Shown: positions 34,475-42,556, numbered from the stretch's first letter. The stretch: 53,820 nucleotides of DNA from Roseomonas aerilata DSM 19363 (GCF_000711725.1 NZ_JONP01000028.1:1-53820), one strand, 5' to 3'. Notes: generated from the sequence alone by a model not told the origin. Translations and numbers: made by a program.

Positions 34475-34508
34475 GCGCGATGTTGCCTGCGCTGCCAGCG
34501 CGATGTTG
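34475..34508. repeat. Direct repeat in divergent promoter
   Basis: GCGCGATGTTG occurs exactly twice, at 34475-34485 and 34498-34508, a period of 23 bp or about two helical turns. It lies in the 66-bp gap between the divergent flavoprotein and radical SAM genes, and is a candidate binding site for a regulator acting on both. Confidence 0.5.
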
Positions 34509-34520
34509 AGGGAGGAGAGT

Positions 34521-34580
34521 ATGGCCGAACGGCCAGGGCTGCCCACATCATCCCCGGCCAGAGCCGCGGAGCGCCCGTGA
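34521..34580 (+). CDS. 19-residue leader ORF before the radical SAM gene
   Basis: ATG at 34521 with an excellent ribosome binding site (GGAGGAG, 34511-34517). It encodes MAERPGLPTSSPARAAERP and stops in a TGA that overlaps the GTG of the radical SAM gene (GTGA). Translational coupling is the simplest role. A peptide substrate of the radical SAM enzyme is possible but it lacks Cys, Tyr, Trp or a core-like C-terminus. Confidence 0.4.
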   Translation: MAERPGLPTSSPARAAERP

Positions 34581-35530
34581 CAGTCGAGATCCCCGTCGCC
34601 CCGGCTGCCCCGGCCAGGTTCCGCGATCCCAGGATCACGGCGAAGGGGGAACGCCGCGCCGCGGTCGCCCTCTCGGCCCTGCGGACGCTCTGGTTCAACA
34701 CCGGCACGCTCTGCAACCTGACCTGCGCGAACTGCTACATCGAGAGCTCCCCGCGCAACGACGCCCTCGTTTACCTCTCGGCCACCGAAGTGGCGTCCTA
34801 CCTCGATGAGGTCCGCCGCGACGCCCTGCCGGTCGAGGAGATCGGCTTCACGGGCGGCGAACCCTTCATGAACCCTGATTTCCTGCCGATGCTGTCGAAC
34901 ACGATGGGTCGCGGCTTCCGCACGCTCGTCCTCACGAACGCCATGCGCCCGATGATGCGCCACGCGGCGGCCCTGGCCGCGCTGAACGCCGCCCATCCCG
35001 GCCTGCTGACCATCCGCGTCAGCCTGGACCACCACACCCCCGTCTTGCACGACCTGGAGCGCGGCGCCGGCACCTTCGAGAAGACGATGCAGGGGTTGAA
35101 ATGGCTTGCCGGGACGGGCTTCCAGGTCAATGTCGCCGGCCGCGCCGCCTTCGGGCACGAGCCGGAGGCGGCGATGCGCGAGGGCTATGCGCGGCTCTTC
35201 GCCGGGCGCGGGATCCCGGTGGACGCGGACGATCCCGTGACCCTCATGCTGTTCCCGGAACTGGACACCGCCGCCGAGGTGCCGGAGATCACCGAGGCCT
35301 GCTGGGGCATCCTGGGCAAGTCGCCCGACAGCGTGATGTGCGCCTCCTCCCGCATGGTGGTGAGGCGCCGGGGCGCCGAAGCGCCCGCCGTCCTCGCCTG
35401 CACGCTTCTGGCCTACGACACGCAATTCGAGCTGGGGGCGACCCTGGCCGAAGCGAACCGCCCCGTGTCGCTGAACCATCCGCACTGCGCCTGCTTCTGC
35501 GTCCTCGGCGGCGCGGCGTGCAGCCGATAG
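34577..35530 (+). CDS. Radical SAM protein with C-terminal cysteine cluster
   Basis: A 317-residue radical SAM enzyme. The 4Fe-4S motif is CNLTCANC (Cys46, Cys50, Cys53) in LWFNTGTLCNLTCANCYIES, followed by the GGEP motif in FTGGEPFMNPDF. The C-terminal third holds Cys242, 255, 275, 304, 306, 308 and 315; the CxCxC run suggests an auxiliary Fe-S cluster as in SPASM-like enzymes. It is not the canonical arsenosugar enzyme ArsS by sequence, although the neighbouring glycosyltransferases are of the arsenosugar-linked type. The GTG start overlaps the leader ORF. The phnD-like gene follows after 11 bp. Confidence 0.85.
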   Translation: MTVEIPVAPAAPARFRDPRITAKGERRAAVALSALRTLWFNTGTLCNLTCANCYIESSPRNDALVYLSATEVASYLDEVRRDALPVEEIGFTGGEPFMNPDFLPMLSNTMGRGFRTLVLTNAMRPMMRHAAALAALNAAHPGLLTIRVSLDHHTPVLHDLERGAGTFEKTMQGLKWLAGTGFQVNVAGRAAFGHEPEAAMREGYARLFAGRGIPVDADDPVTLMLFPELDTAAEVPEITEACWGILGKSPDSVMCASSRMVVRRRGAEAPAVLACTLLAYDTQFELGATLAEANRPVSLNHPHCACFCVLGGAACSR

Positions 35531-35541
35531 AAGGACCGGCG

Positions 35542-35820
35542 ATGACCCCCTCCCGACGCGCCCTGCTCCTGGCCGCGCCCGCCCTCGGCCTCCCTGCGCG
35601 GGCGCGGGCCGGCCCGCTCCGCTTCGCCGTCGGCCCCTTCCAGCCCACCGCCGGCGACACGCGCCGCGCCTACGAGCCCTTCTTCGCCTACCTCGCCCAG
35701 GCCGTCGGCCGCCCGTTCGAGCTGACCGTCACCACCGACTGGGCCAGCATCGCCGTCGCCCTGGCGAACGACCAGGTGGACTGTGCGCGGATAGGCCCCT
35801 GGGGGGCATTGGCAAGTTGA
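35542..35820 (+). pseudogene. PhnD-type binding protein, truncated
   Basis: N-terminal 92 codons of a phosphate/phosphonate-type ABC transporter binding protein: signal peptide MTPSRRALLLAAPALGLPARARAG, then LRFAVGPFQPTAGDTRRAYEPFFAYLAQAVGRPFELTVTTDWASIAVALANDQVDCARIGPWG. Full-length relatives have about 280-310 residues, so two thirds are missing. The frame runs into foreign sequence and stops 54 bp before the IS6 element at 35875. PhnD-type proteins bind phosphonates, phosphite or, in AioX, arsenite. Which ligand applied here cannot be told from the fragment. Confidence 0.75.
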
Positions 35821-35874
35821 TAGGCCATGGCCGGTACGAGCGAGCCGGGGCAGTCTGCCTGGATGACCTCAGAC

Positions 35875-36704
35875 GGCATTGTCACGTCGTCCAGCTCTGG
35901 CTGAAACAAGATGGTCAGGCGAAGCTGGCGGAATGTCGTCCGAGCCCACCACCTACCCCGGCTACCGCTTTCCGGCCGAGGTCATCCAGCATGCTGTCTG
36001 GCTCTACCACCTATTTAGCCTGAGCCTGCGCGACATCGAGCTGATCCTGGCGGAGCGGGGCGTTGTGGTCAGCTACGAGAGCATCCGCCGCTGGTGCTTC
36101 CGCTTCGGTACGGAGTTCGCGGCCAAGCTGCGCAAGCGGCGACCGAGGCCGGGCGACACCTGGCACATGGATGAAGTGTACCTGAGAATCAACGGCGAGC
36201 TCTTCTATCTCTGGCGCGCGGTGGACCAGCACGGTGTCGTGCTCGACATCCTGGTGCAGGAACGCCGCAACGCCACGGCCGCCAAGCGCTTCTTCAAGCG
36301 CCTGCTGGTAGACATCAAGTACAAGCCTCGCAAGATCGTCACGGATGGGCTCCGCAGCTATGGCGTTGCGCAGCGAGAGATCATGCCCGGTGTGCGGCAT
36401 CGCACCAGCCGCTATCTGAACAATCGTGCCGAGAATTCCCATAGGCCGACCCGGCGTCGAGAGCGCGCGATGCAGCGCTTCAAGTCACCCAGGCAAGCCC
36501 AGCGGTTCCTGTCGGCGCACGCGATGATCTATGGCCACTTCCGTCCTCGGCGGCACCTGATGGCCGCCGATCAGTACCGGCGTGAGCGCGCCAAAGCCTT
36601 TCGGATCTGGCGGCAGGAGACGTGTGCCCAGATGACGGCGTAAGGTCATGCAAGCTCCGCTGTGCGGTTAAACTCGCCAGGTCACCAAACAACGTGACAA
36701 TGCC
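35875..36704 (+). mobile_element. Complete IS6-family element, 830 bp
   Basis: Bounded by inverted ends GGCATTGTCACGT (35875-35887) and its complement ending at 36704. The 8 bp outside the left end (CCTCAGAC) and the right end (ATCGACGA) differ, so there is no target duplication; a deletion or rearrangement next to the element is likely. Left of it is a broken phnD-like gene. On the right, 36705-36852 holds nothing recognisable. Confidence 0.85.
35933..36643 (+). CDS. IS6-family transposase, complete
   Basis: A 236-residue transposase, about the usual IS6 length. The N-terminal helix-turn-helix is in YRFPAEVIQHAVWLYHLFSLSLRDIELIL. The catalytic triad is Asp80 in HMDEVYLRI, Asp138 in VTDGLRSYG and Glu167 in NNRAENSHRPTRRRER. 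The ATG at 35933 is favoured over the alternative start at 35879, which would begin inside the terminal repeat. All family residues are in place, so the element may be active. Confidence 0.9.
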   Translation: MSSEPTTYPGYRFPAEVIQHAVWLYHLFSLSLRDIELILAERGVVVSYESIRRWCFRFGTEFAAKLRKRRPRPGDTWHMDEVYLRINGELFYLWRAVDQHGVVLDILVQERRNATAAKRFFKRLLVDIKYKPRKIVTDGLRSYGVAQREIMPGVRHRTSRYLNNRAENSHRPTRRRERAMQRFKSPRQAQRFLSAHAMIYGHFRPRRHLMAADQYRRERAKAFRIWRQETCAQMTA

Positions 36705-36852
36705 ATCGACGAAGCTCTGCGGCACTCGCCACATCCGTCTGGATCTCCAGTGCATGCCCCATCACCCTACCCCGCCAGGTCAGGCCAGAAGCGAATCACC
36801 TTCCCCGCCTCTGCGGAAATCACACCAGAGTCAGTTCATCCGCTCGGCGGTG

Positions 36853-37248
36853 TCAGTCCGGCCTGCGCTCGATCAGCTCAATCCGCACGCTGTCCGGCGC
36901 CGCGATGAAGGCGATGCGCGTGCCCGGCCGGGCCTCGCGCGGCTCGGTTAAAAAACGCACGCCCCGCGCGCGCAGCGCCGCTGCGGCGGCGTCCAGGTCC
37001 GCAACGCGCAGGCCGATATGCTCCAGCCCAAGAAAGGGTGGCGCGGGCGGCGCCGCCGTCTCTGGAGGAACCCGCTCGATGAATAGCTGCGTGTCCGCCA
37101 GGTCAAGAACGATGCGGGGGCTGCCTCGAATCTCGGTCCGCGCAATCTCCCGCGCGCCGAAGTTCGATACGTAAAACCGAGCCGCCGCCTCGGGGTCGAG
37201 GCTGCGGAGATGAATGTGGTCCCAGGTAACCGCGATTGGGTCGCTCAT
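36853..37248 (-). CDS. Glyoxalase-fold (VOC) protein
   Basis: A 131-residue single VOC domain pair: WDHIHLRSLDPEAAARFYVSNFGA at the start, LEHIGLRVADLDAAAAALRARGV in the middle and VRIELIE at the end. The His, His and Glu of the metal site are present. It resembles lactoylglutathione-lyase/methylmalonyl-CoA-epimerase-like proteins. The ATG overlaps the stop of the ThDP enzyme (ATGA), so it is the last gene of the leftward operon. Its substrate is probably a product of that pathway. Confidence 0.82.
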   Translation of the reverse strand: MSDPIAVTWDHIHLRSLDPEAAARFYVSNFGAREIARTEIRGSPRIVLDLADTQLFIERVPPETAAPPAPPFLGLEHIGLRVADLDAAAAALRARGVRFLTEPREARPGTRIAFIAAPDSVRIELIERRPD

Positions 37249-38924
37249 GCCTCGAACCTCCTCCAGGCCGTCGCCTGCATCATGGAGGAGGCGACCTGCA
37301 CTACCATTGGTACCGGGGAGGGGCTCAGCGCCTCCGCGATCACGGAATCCACCTCGTCCTCGCGCTCGATCCGCAGGCCGCGCGCGCCGAAGGCGCCGGC
37401 CCATTGTACGAGGTCCAGCCGGTGCAGCGCGGTGTCGGCCTGGAAGCGCCGCCCGGGATAGCGGCCGCGCTGGTGCATGGCGATGGTGCCGTAGCCGCCG
37501 TTGTCGGAGACGATGATCACCGGCGCTGCGCCGTGCAGGCGCGCAGTGGCGATCTCGTTGCCCGTCATCATCAGCCCGCCGTCCCCTGCGAAGCCGACCA
37601 CCTGCCGTCCGGGCTCGCGGATCGCGGCGGCAACCGCCATGGGTACCCCCGCACCCATCGCGCCGACCACCGAACTGAGGAAGACCTGCCGCGAGCCGAA
37701 GGGAATGTAACGGTGGATGAAGGTCGCGAAATTGCCGGCGTCGCTCGTCACCACCGCCTCAGCCGAGAGGTGGCGCGCCACGGCGCAGGCGACAGCGGCG
37801 AAGTTCACGCCGTCCTCCGTGGGCTGCCAGACCGGGCGCATAAGGTCGGCTTGCACAGCGTGGAGCCGCGCCACCCAGGCGCGCCGCGCCTCAGTCACCC
37901 GGGGAGCGGCCAAGCGGGAGAGCGCGGCGATCACCTCTCCGGGATCGCAGGGCAGGCCGAGCGTTGGGCGCCATACGCGGCCCACTTCGACCGGATCGGG
38001 CCAGACATGCACGAAGGGCACCTGCGGCTCCGGCGCCGCCGGAAAGGTGTAGGACTGACTGAGCGGGTCGGTCATCCGCTCGCCGAGTGCGACGAGAAGG
38101 TCCGTCGTGCGGAGCGCCTCCATCAGTGGCGCAGGGGTGCGCAGGCCGACATAGCCGCCGAAGTTCTGGTGCCCAAAGTCGAAAAGGTGAGGCCGCCGGT
38201 TGGTGGAGAGGACGGGCAGGCCCCAGCTCTCAGCCAATCGTTCCAGCGCCGCGCCGGAGCGTTCCCGCTCGAAGGCGCCGCCGACTAGGACGATTGGCCG
38301 CTCCGCCTCGCGCAGCGTGGTGGCGAGGCGGTCGAGGTCTGCAGCGGCGGGGCCGGCCACTGCGCGCGGCGCGGGGGCGGCTAGGGTAGCGGTCGCCGGC
38401 ATCTCCAGCACGTCCTCCGGCAGGATCACGGCCACCGGGCCGGGCGTGCCAGATTGGGCGACGTGAAAGGCCCGGCCAATCATCTCGGCGGCCTGGGAGG
38501 GCACGTCGACCGGCATCACGGCTTTTGTCACGTCGGTCAGCCAGCGCGTGTAGTCCTGCTCCTGCAGCGCCTGGCGGCCGCGCTCATCGGTCCGCACTTG
38601 GCCGATCAGCACCACTAGCGGCATGGCATCGTGCAATGCGGAGTGCAGGGCGATCATGGCGTTGGAGGCACCGGGCCCGCGCGATACCATGCAGACCCCG
38701 GGGCGGCGCGAAAGCTGACCGTCGGCCACAGCCATATAGCCTGCCCCGCCCTCATGCCGGCAGACGATGAGGCGGATGCTTGGCGCCTCATGGAGAGCGT
38801 CGGTGATGCCGAGGAAGCTCTCCCCGGGCACGCAAAAGATCCGTTCCACACCCTCGTTAACAAGGGCTTGTACAACCTGGTCGGCAACGCGGCCCGCGAT
38901 GGCGCCGCTTCCTTGCCAGCTCAT
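37245..38924 (-). CDS. Acetolactate synthase-like ThDP enzyme
   Basis: A 559-residue thiamin-diphosphate enzyme of the large acetolactate synthase/benzoylformate decarboxylase family. The catalytic Glu58 is in CRHEGGAGYMA, the central domain follows, and the ThDP/Mg motif begins GDGGLMMTGNE and ends at Asn-Gly-Gly-Tyr-Gly in SDNGGYG. No adjacent small regulatory subunit exists, so it is probably catabolic rather than a biosynthetic IlvB, for example decarboxylating or carboligating a 2-oxo acid or CoA-bound acid. The start at ATG 38924 overlaps the Bug stop by ATGA, and its own stop overlaps the VOC gene. Confidence 0.87.
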   Translation of the reverse strand: MSWQGSGAIAGRVADQVVQALVNEGVERIFCVPGESFLGITDALHEAPSIRLIVCRHEGGAGYMAVADGQLSRRPGVCMVSRGPGASNAMIALHSALHDAMPLVVLIGQVRTDERGRQALQEQDYTRWLTDVTKAVMPVDVPSQAAEMIGRAFHVAQSGTPGPVAVILPEDVLEMPATATLAAPAPRAVAGPAAADLDRLATTLREAERPIVLVGGAFERERSGAALERLAESWGLPVLSTNRRPHLFDFGHQNFGGYVGLRTPAPLMEALRTTDLLVALGERMTDPLSQSYTFPAAPEPQVPFVHVWPDPVEVGRVWRPTLGLPCDPGEVIAALSRLAAPRVTEARRAWVARLHAVQADLMRPVWQPTEDGVNFAAVACAVARHLSAEAVVTSDAGNFATFIHRYIPFGSRQVFLSSVVGAMGAGVPMAVAAAIREPGRQVVGFAGDGGLMMTGNEIATARLHGAAPVIIVSDNGGYGTIAMHQRGRYPGRRFQADTALHRLDLVQWAGAFGARGLRIEREDEVDSVIAEALSPSPVPMVVQVASSMMQATAWRRFEA

Positions 38925-39916
38925 TGTGGCCGCCGTCCAGCCGCCTCGCCAAGCCGTCCCTGCGCCGCCAGCGCCTCCCATCGTGCCGTCTCCGCCGCGA
39001 TGTAGCCGCCGTACTCCGCCGGCCCCATGGAGGCGGGCTCAATGCTGATCTGGTGCAGCGACTGGCGGGTCGCCTCGGTACGCGACCCCTCGACCAGCCC
39101 AGCGGCAAGCCGCTCGACGATCGGGGTGGGCGTGCCGACCGGCGCCATGACGCCGAAAACCGACAACATCTCTGACCCTGGGAAGCCGGCGTCCGCCATG
39201 GTCGGCACCTCGGGCGCTGCGAACCAGCGTGACTGACCGGTCACCGCCACCGCCTTCAGCTTTCCGGCTCGTGCGTTGGAGAGCCCGTTGTCGAGGTTGT
39301 CGAACATCATGGAAATGCGCCCGGTCAGCAGGTCCGTCTGCGCCGCCGCGGTGCCGTTGTAGGGGACGTGAATCATCTCCGCGCCGGAAACGGCCGACAG
39401 CAGCACGCCCGAGAGATGGCTGACGGTGCCCACACCCGCGGAGGCGTAGCTGACCGTCCCCGGCCTGCGCTTCGCGATCTCCACCACTTCGGCCACACCG
39501 TTCGCACCGAGCGAGGGATGGAGCACGAGCACGTTCGGCGCCGTGCCGACGAGGGCGACCGGCGCGAGGGACTTCAGCAGCGGTTCGCGCGTTGCGGGCT
39601 CGATCACCGGGTTCACCACGTCGGCCACAACGTTGACTAGCAGCGTGTAGCCGTCTGCGGGCGCCCGGGCGACGAGGCCGGCCGCGACCCCGCCGCTTGC
39701 GCCCGGGCGGTTCTCCACCACTACCGTCTGACCGAGCGCGGCCGACATAGTGCGTGCGGCAACGCGTGCCACGAGGTCGGTCGGCCCGCCTGGTGCGAAG
39801 CCGACTACGAGCCGAAGCGGGCGCTCCGGGAAGCCGAGCTGCGCCAGGGCCGGGCGGCCCAGGGTGCCGGCGCCGAGTATCCCTGGCAGCCCTGCCAGAA
39901 TGGTGCGTCTCTGCAT
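38921..39916 (-). CDS. Bug/TctC-family periplasmic binding protein (6 of 7)
   Basis: A 331-residue Bug receptor: signal peptide MQRRTILAGLPGILGAGTLGRPALAQ, then FPERPLRLVVGFAPGGPTDLVARV, LGQTVVVENRPGASGGVAAGLV, PADGYTLL and MIHVPYNGTAAAQTDLLTG. GGAG precedes the ATG at 39916. The upstream open frame to 40108 belongs to a hydroxyacid dehydrogenase remnant that reads into this gene by a frameshift. Located inside a CoA/ThDP catabolic operon, it probably delivers that operon's substrate. Confidence 0.9.
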   Translation of the reverse strand: MQRRTILAGLPGILGAGTLGRPALAQLGFPERPLRLVVGFAPGGPTDLVARVAARTMSAALGQTVVVENRPGASGGVAAGLVARAPADGYTLLVNVVADVVNPVIEPATREPLLKSLAPVALVGTAPNVLVLHPSLGANGVAEVVEIAKRRPGTVSYASAGVGTVSHLSGVLLSAVSGAEMIHVPYNGTAAAQTDLLTGRISMMFDNLDNGLSNARAGKLKAVAVTGQSRWFAAPEVPTMADAGFPGSEMLSVFGVMAPVGTPTPIVERLAAGLVEGSRTEATRQSLHQISIEPASMGPAEYGGYIAAETARWEALAAQGRLGEAAGRRPQ

Positions 39917-39977
39917 GGTCGTTTCTCCTTCTACAGCCCTTATGTTTGGGCTCATTGTGCTCGTCGGCGTCTCGCGC

Positions 39978-40150
39978 TCAGTTGACTCGGGGTGATCCGA
40001 GTACTTGGACTGGTGCGCCGGCGAGCAAGCCTCGATGGCTGCGACAGCACCGGTGAAGTAAGCGGCAAAGTTCTGCCGCGTGACGTAGCCTAGATGCGGC
40101 GTCAGCACCGCATTGGGCGCAGCGAGTAGCGGGTGGTCGGACGGCAGCGG
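39978..40150 (-). pseudogene. D-2-hydroxyacid dehydrogenase, C-terminal fragment
   Basis: The reading PLPSDHPLLAAPNAVLTPHLGYVTRQNFAAYFTGAVAAIEA matches the C-terminal end of D-isomer-specific 2-hydroxyacid dehydrogenases, including the catalytic His of TPHLG. A missing base after IEA switches frame; the restored reading continues WLAGAPVQVLG to a stop at 39978-39980. Everything upstream of PLPSDHP is gone and replaced by the aldehyde dehydrogenase fragment. It is related to, but not a copy of, the gene at 20102. Confidence 0.75.
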
Positions 40151-40482
40151 TTCTCAGCGAAGGCCTCAGGATGTGGCTTGCTTATTTCCAGGGTGATGAG
40201 GCCTGCAATGGCCGCTCGGCGTTCCCGCGGAAGGGCTGCTCCAGCACGAAGCACCTGGGCGCGCACCGCAGGCTCTGCAGTACGCCAGGCAAAGCTGGCA
40301 GCGTCGGCGCCGGCAAGGGCATCGGCCAGATCGGCATCAGTCGCGTCAGGCACTGCACTGATTGCCTCGCCGGTAGCAGGGTTAAGCACCGGCTCCATTT
40401 CGCGCACGGCCTCAACCGCCCGGCCCACGACGATAAGGCGTGGGGCCGGGTAGGTGAGGTGGAGAGGATGCCCGTTCCTCAT
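40151..40482 (-). pseudogene. Aldehyde dehydrogenase, N-terminal fragment
   Basis: About 110 codons from ATG 40482: MEPVLNPATGEAISAVPDATDADLADALAGADAASFAWR and ALPRERRAAIAGLITLEISKPHPEAFAE are the start of an NAD(P)-dependent aldehyde dehydrogenase (normally about 480 residues). It ends abruptly at about 40150, fused out of frame to the hydroxyacid dehydrogenase tail. No catalytic Cys or cofactor site remains. The start overlaps the stop of the acyl-CoA synthetase gene (ATGA), showing that it was once a coupled operon member. Confidence 0.75.
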
Positions 40483-42551
40483 GACACGTCGCCACCCATG
40501 CGGATCACCGCGTCCACCGCCATGACGCCGCGCCCTTCCTCCAGCACCATGAGCGGGTTCACCTCGCATTCTGTGACGTCGCCACGCTCCGCGAGGCGGG
40601 AAACGGCGACGATGGCCTCGGCTAGCGCTTCCATGTCGGCGCGCGGCTTGCCGCGATAGCCCTCCAGCGCCCGCAGAGCCCGGACCTCGGCAATCATCTC
40701 CCGCGCGGCGGGCTGGTCCACTGGCGCCAGGCGCACGCTGCGGTCGCGGTAGATCTCCGTCAGAATACCGCCCGCGGCCAGCAGGATAATGGGTCCGACT
40801 TGCGGGTCGTGGCGGTAGCCCACAAGGACCTCGCCCACTGCCTTGGTCATGGCCTGCACCAGCACCCGATCGGCACCGAGCGTCGGGCGGTGAGCGGCAA
40901 CGCTCTCGACGATCCAGCCCGCCGCTTCCGCCAAGGCTGTATCGGATGCCACGCCGAGCACGACGCCGCCGAGTTCCGTCTTGTGAGGAATGGCGTGGTG
41001 CAGGATTTTCACTGCGACCGGATAGGGAAAGGGCAAGCTCTCCTGTCCCGCGCGCGCGGCGGGCAGCGCTAGGCAGGGCGCGTGGGGCACGCCGAGGCCG
41101 GCGAGCAGCGAGTAGGCCTCCACTTCGTCTAGCATGCGCTCCGGGCTCCTTCCGGGCGTGGCGCTGGGCACGGCGGATCGGGGTTCACGCCTGGCAAAAG
41201 CCGCGGCAATGACGTCGGCGCAAGCCTCGGGCGTGCGGAAAGCCGGCACGCCCGCCCCGGCGAGCATGGACAACGCCTCGGGCGCCTCCGGCACGCAGAA
41301 GGAGGCGAGGTGGGCGCTGTTCCGCGCGGCTTCCACCACGGGCTGCACCGCCAGATCCGGCTGAAAGCGGGAGGAGGAGCCGGCGACCGCAACCACCAGG
41401 TCGTATTCCGGCGCGGCGAGCAGGGCGTCGAGCGCCGCTGCCATCACTTCCGGCTTCACACCGGCAAGCGTAAGGTCGAGGATGCGGCCGTGTCCGGGGT
41501 CGACGCCTGCCGCTGCGAGCTTCGCGCGGGTGGCGTCGGACGGCGCCTCCACAGCCACGCCGCGAACGCCTAAACCATCCACCACCATGGCCGCGCCGCC
41601 GCCCGTTGTAGTCACCATGCCAACCCGGGGCTTGCGGGCGCCGGCCGGACGGATCGGCAGCCGGCGAAGCAAGAGAGAGGCTTCCAAAAGCCCCTCCAGC
41701 GTGTGAACGCGGGCGATGCCGCAATCGCGCAGGAAGGCGTCCGCCACGTCGTCCTCGCCGGCCAGGGCGCCAGTGTGAGACTCCGCCAGCTCCGCGGCCT
41801 CCTCCGAACGGCCGAGCTTGTAGGCGACGACAGGCTTGCCGCGCGCCGCTGCTCCCGCCGCGAAGTCACGCAGTGCCCCGGCGCCGCGCAGCGTCTCCAG
41901 GAAAAGCAGGTAGGAGGTTACTTTCGGGTCGTCGAGCGTTGCCGCGCAGATGGAACCCATGTCGAGGTCCACCTCGGCCCCGACCGAGACGAGGCCCGCA
42001 AAGCCCAGCCCCCGTTGCCGCCCGCGCGACAGAATGGCGCCAATCATGCTGCCGCTCTGGGAGGCGGCGAATGCGCCGCCCACGGGCAGGTCGCGCTCGG
42101 TGAAGGCGGCGTTGGCCGTGAGCACCATTCGGTGGTGCAGGTTCGCCAAGCCGATGCTGTTGGGCCCGAGCAGGCGCGTGCCGCTCCCACGCAGGCTCTC
42201 GCGCAGGGCTTCTTCCCGCGCGGCGCCTTCAGGCCCGGTTTCCGAAAAGCCGCCAGCCAACACTGTCACCGCCGGAACGCCAAGCCGCGCACACTCCGCG
42301 ACCGCTTCCATCGCGCCGTCGGTCGGCAGCAGCACGAAGGCGTGGTCCGGCCGCTCCGGCAATGCCGAGAGGGAGGGAAAGGCGCGCTCCCCCATCACCG
42401 TGTCACGGCGTGCAACGGGATAGATGGCGCCCTCGTAGCCACCCGCGCGCAGGAAGCGGAAGGGCCGGGAAGCGGTCTTGGTCACGTCGTCTGACGCGCC
42501 GACCACGGCAATGCTGCGCGGCGACAGCAGCGCGGCGGGGGCGGCCCGCAT
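40479..42551 (-). CDS. ADP-forming acyl-CoA synthetase (acetate-CoA ligase family)
   Basis: A 690-residue two-part enzyme. The N-terminal CoA-binding part (LLSPRSIAVVGASDD; LLPTDGAMEAV; LLGPNSIGLANL) is followed by the ligase part with AESHTGALAGEDDVAD. The C-terminal ATP-grasp part has PYPVAVKILHHAIPHKTELGGVVLGV and ILLAAGGILTEIYRD. Such proteins make or use acyl-CoA with ATP/ADP; related ones activate feruloyl or other acids. The ATG at 42551 has GGAG eight bases upstream; a GTG at 42560 overlapping the previous stop is the alternative. It is the second gene of the operon after the acyl-CoA dehydrogenase. Confidence 0.87.
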   Translation of the reverse strand: MRAAPAALLSPRSIAVVGASDDVTKTASRPFRFLRAGGYEGAIYPVARRDTVMGERAFPSLSALPERPDHAFVLLPTDGAMEAVAECARLGVPAVTVLAGGFSETGPEGAAREEALRESLRGSGTRLLGPNSIGLANLHHRMVLTANAAFTERDLPVGGAFAASQSGSMIGAILSRGRQRGLGFAGLVSVGAEVDLDMGSICAATLDDPKVTSYLLFLETLRGAGALRDFAAGAAARGKPVVAYKLGRSEEAAELAESHTGALAGEDDVADAFLRDCGIARVHTLEGLLEASLLLRRLPIRPAGARKPRVGMVTTTGGGAAMVVDGLGVRGVAVEAPSDATRAKLAAAGVDPGHGRILDLTLAGVKPEVMAAALDALLAAPEYDLVVAVAGSSSRFQPDLAVQPVVEAARNSAHLASFCVPEAPEALSMLAGAGVPAFRTPEACADVIAAAFARREPRSAVPSATPGRSPERMLDEVEAYSLLAGLGVPHAPCLALPAARAGQESLPFPYPVAVKILHHAIPHKTELGGVVLGVASDTALAEAAGWIVESVAAHRPTLGADRVLVQAMTKAVGEVLVGYRHDPQVGPIILLAAGGILTEIYRDRSVRLAPVDQPAAREMIAEVRALRALEGYRGKPRADMEALAEAIVAVSRLAERGDVTECEVNPLMVLEEGRGVMAVDAVIRMGGDVS

Positions 42552-42556
42552 CGCGC

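Noticed and set aside
33351..34580. 409-codon plus-strand frame over the flavoprotein
   Set aside because: Antisense to a gene with FAD, disulfide and NAD motifs. Only its last 20 codons (34521-34580) are of interest, as a leader ORF.
35875..36704. Composite transposon formed by IS6 copies around the 28.7-35.8 kb cluster
   Set aside because: The remnant at 28152-28412 and the element at 35875 have different ends and are different IS6 types; no matching pair brackets the cluster.
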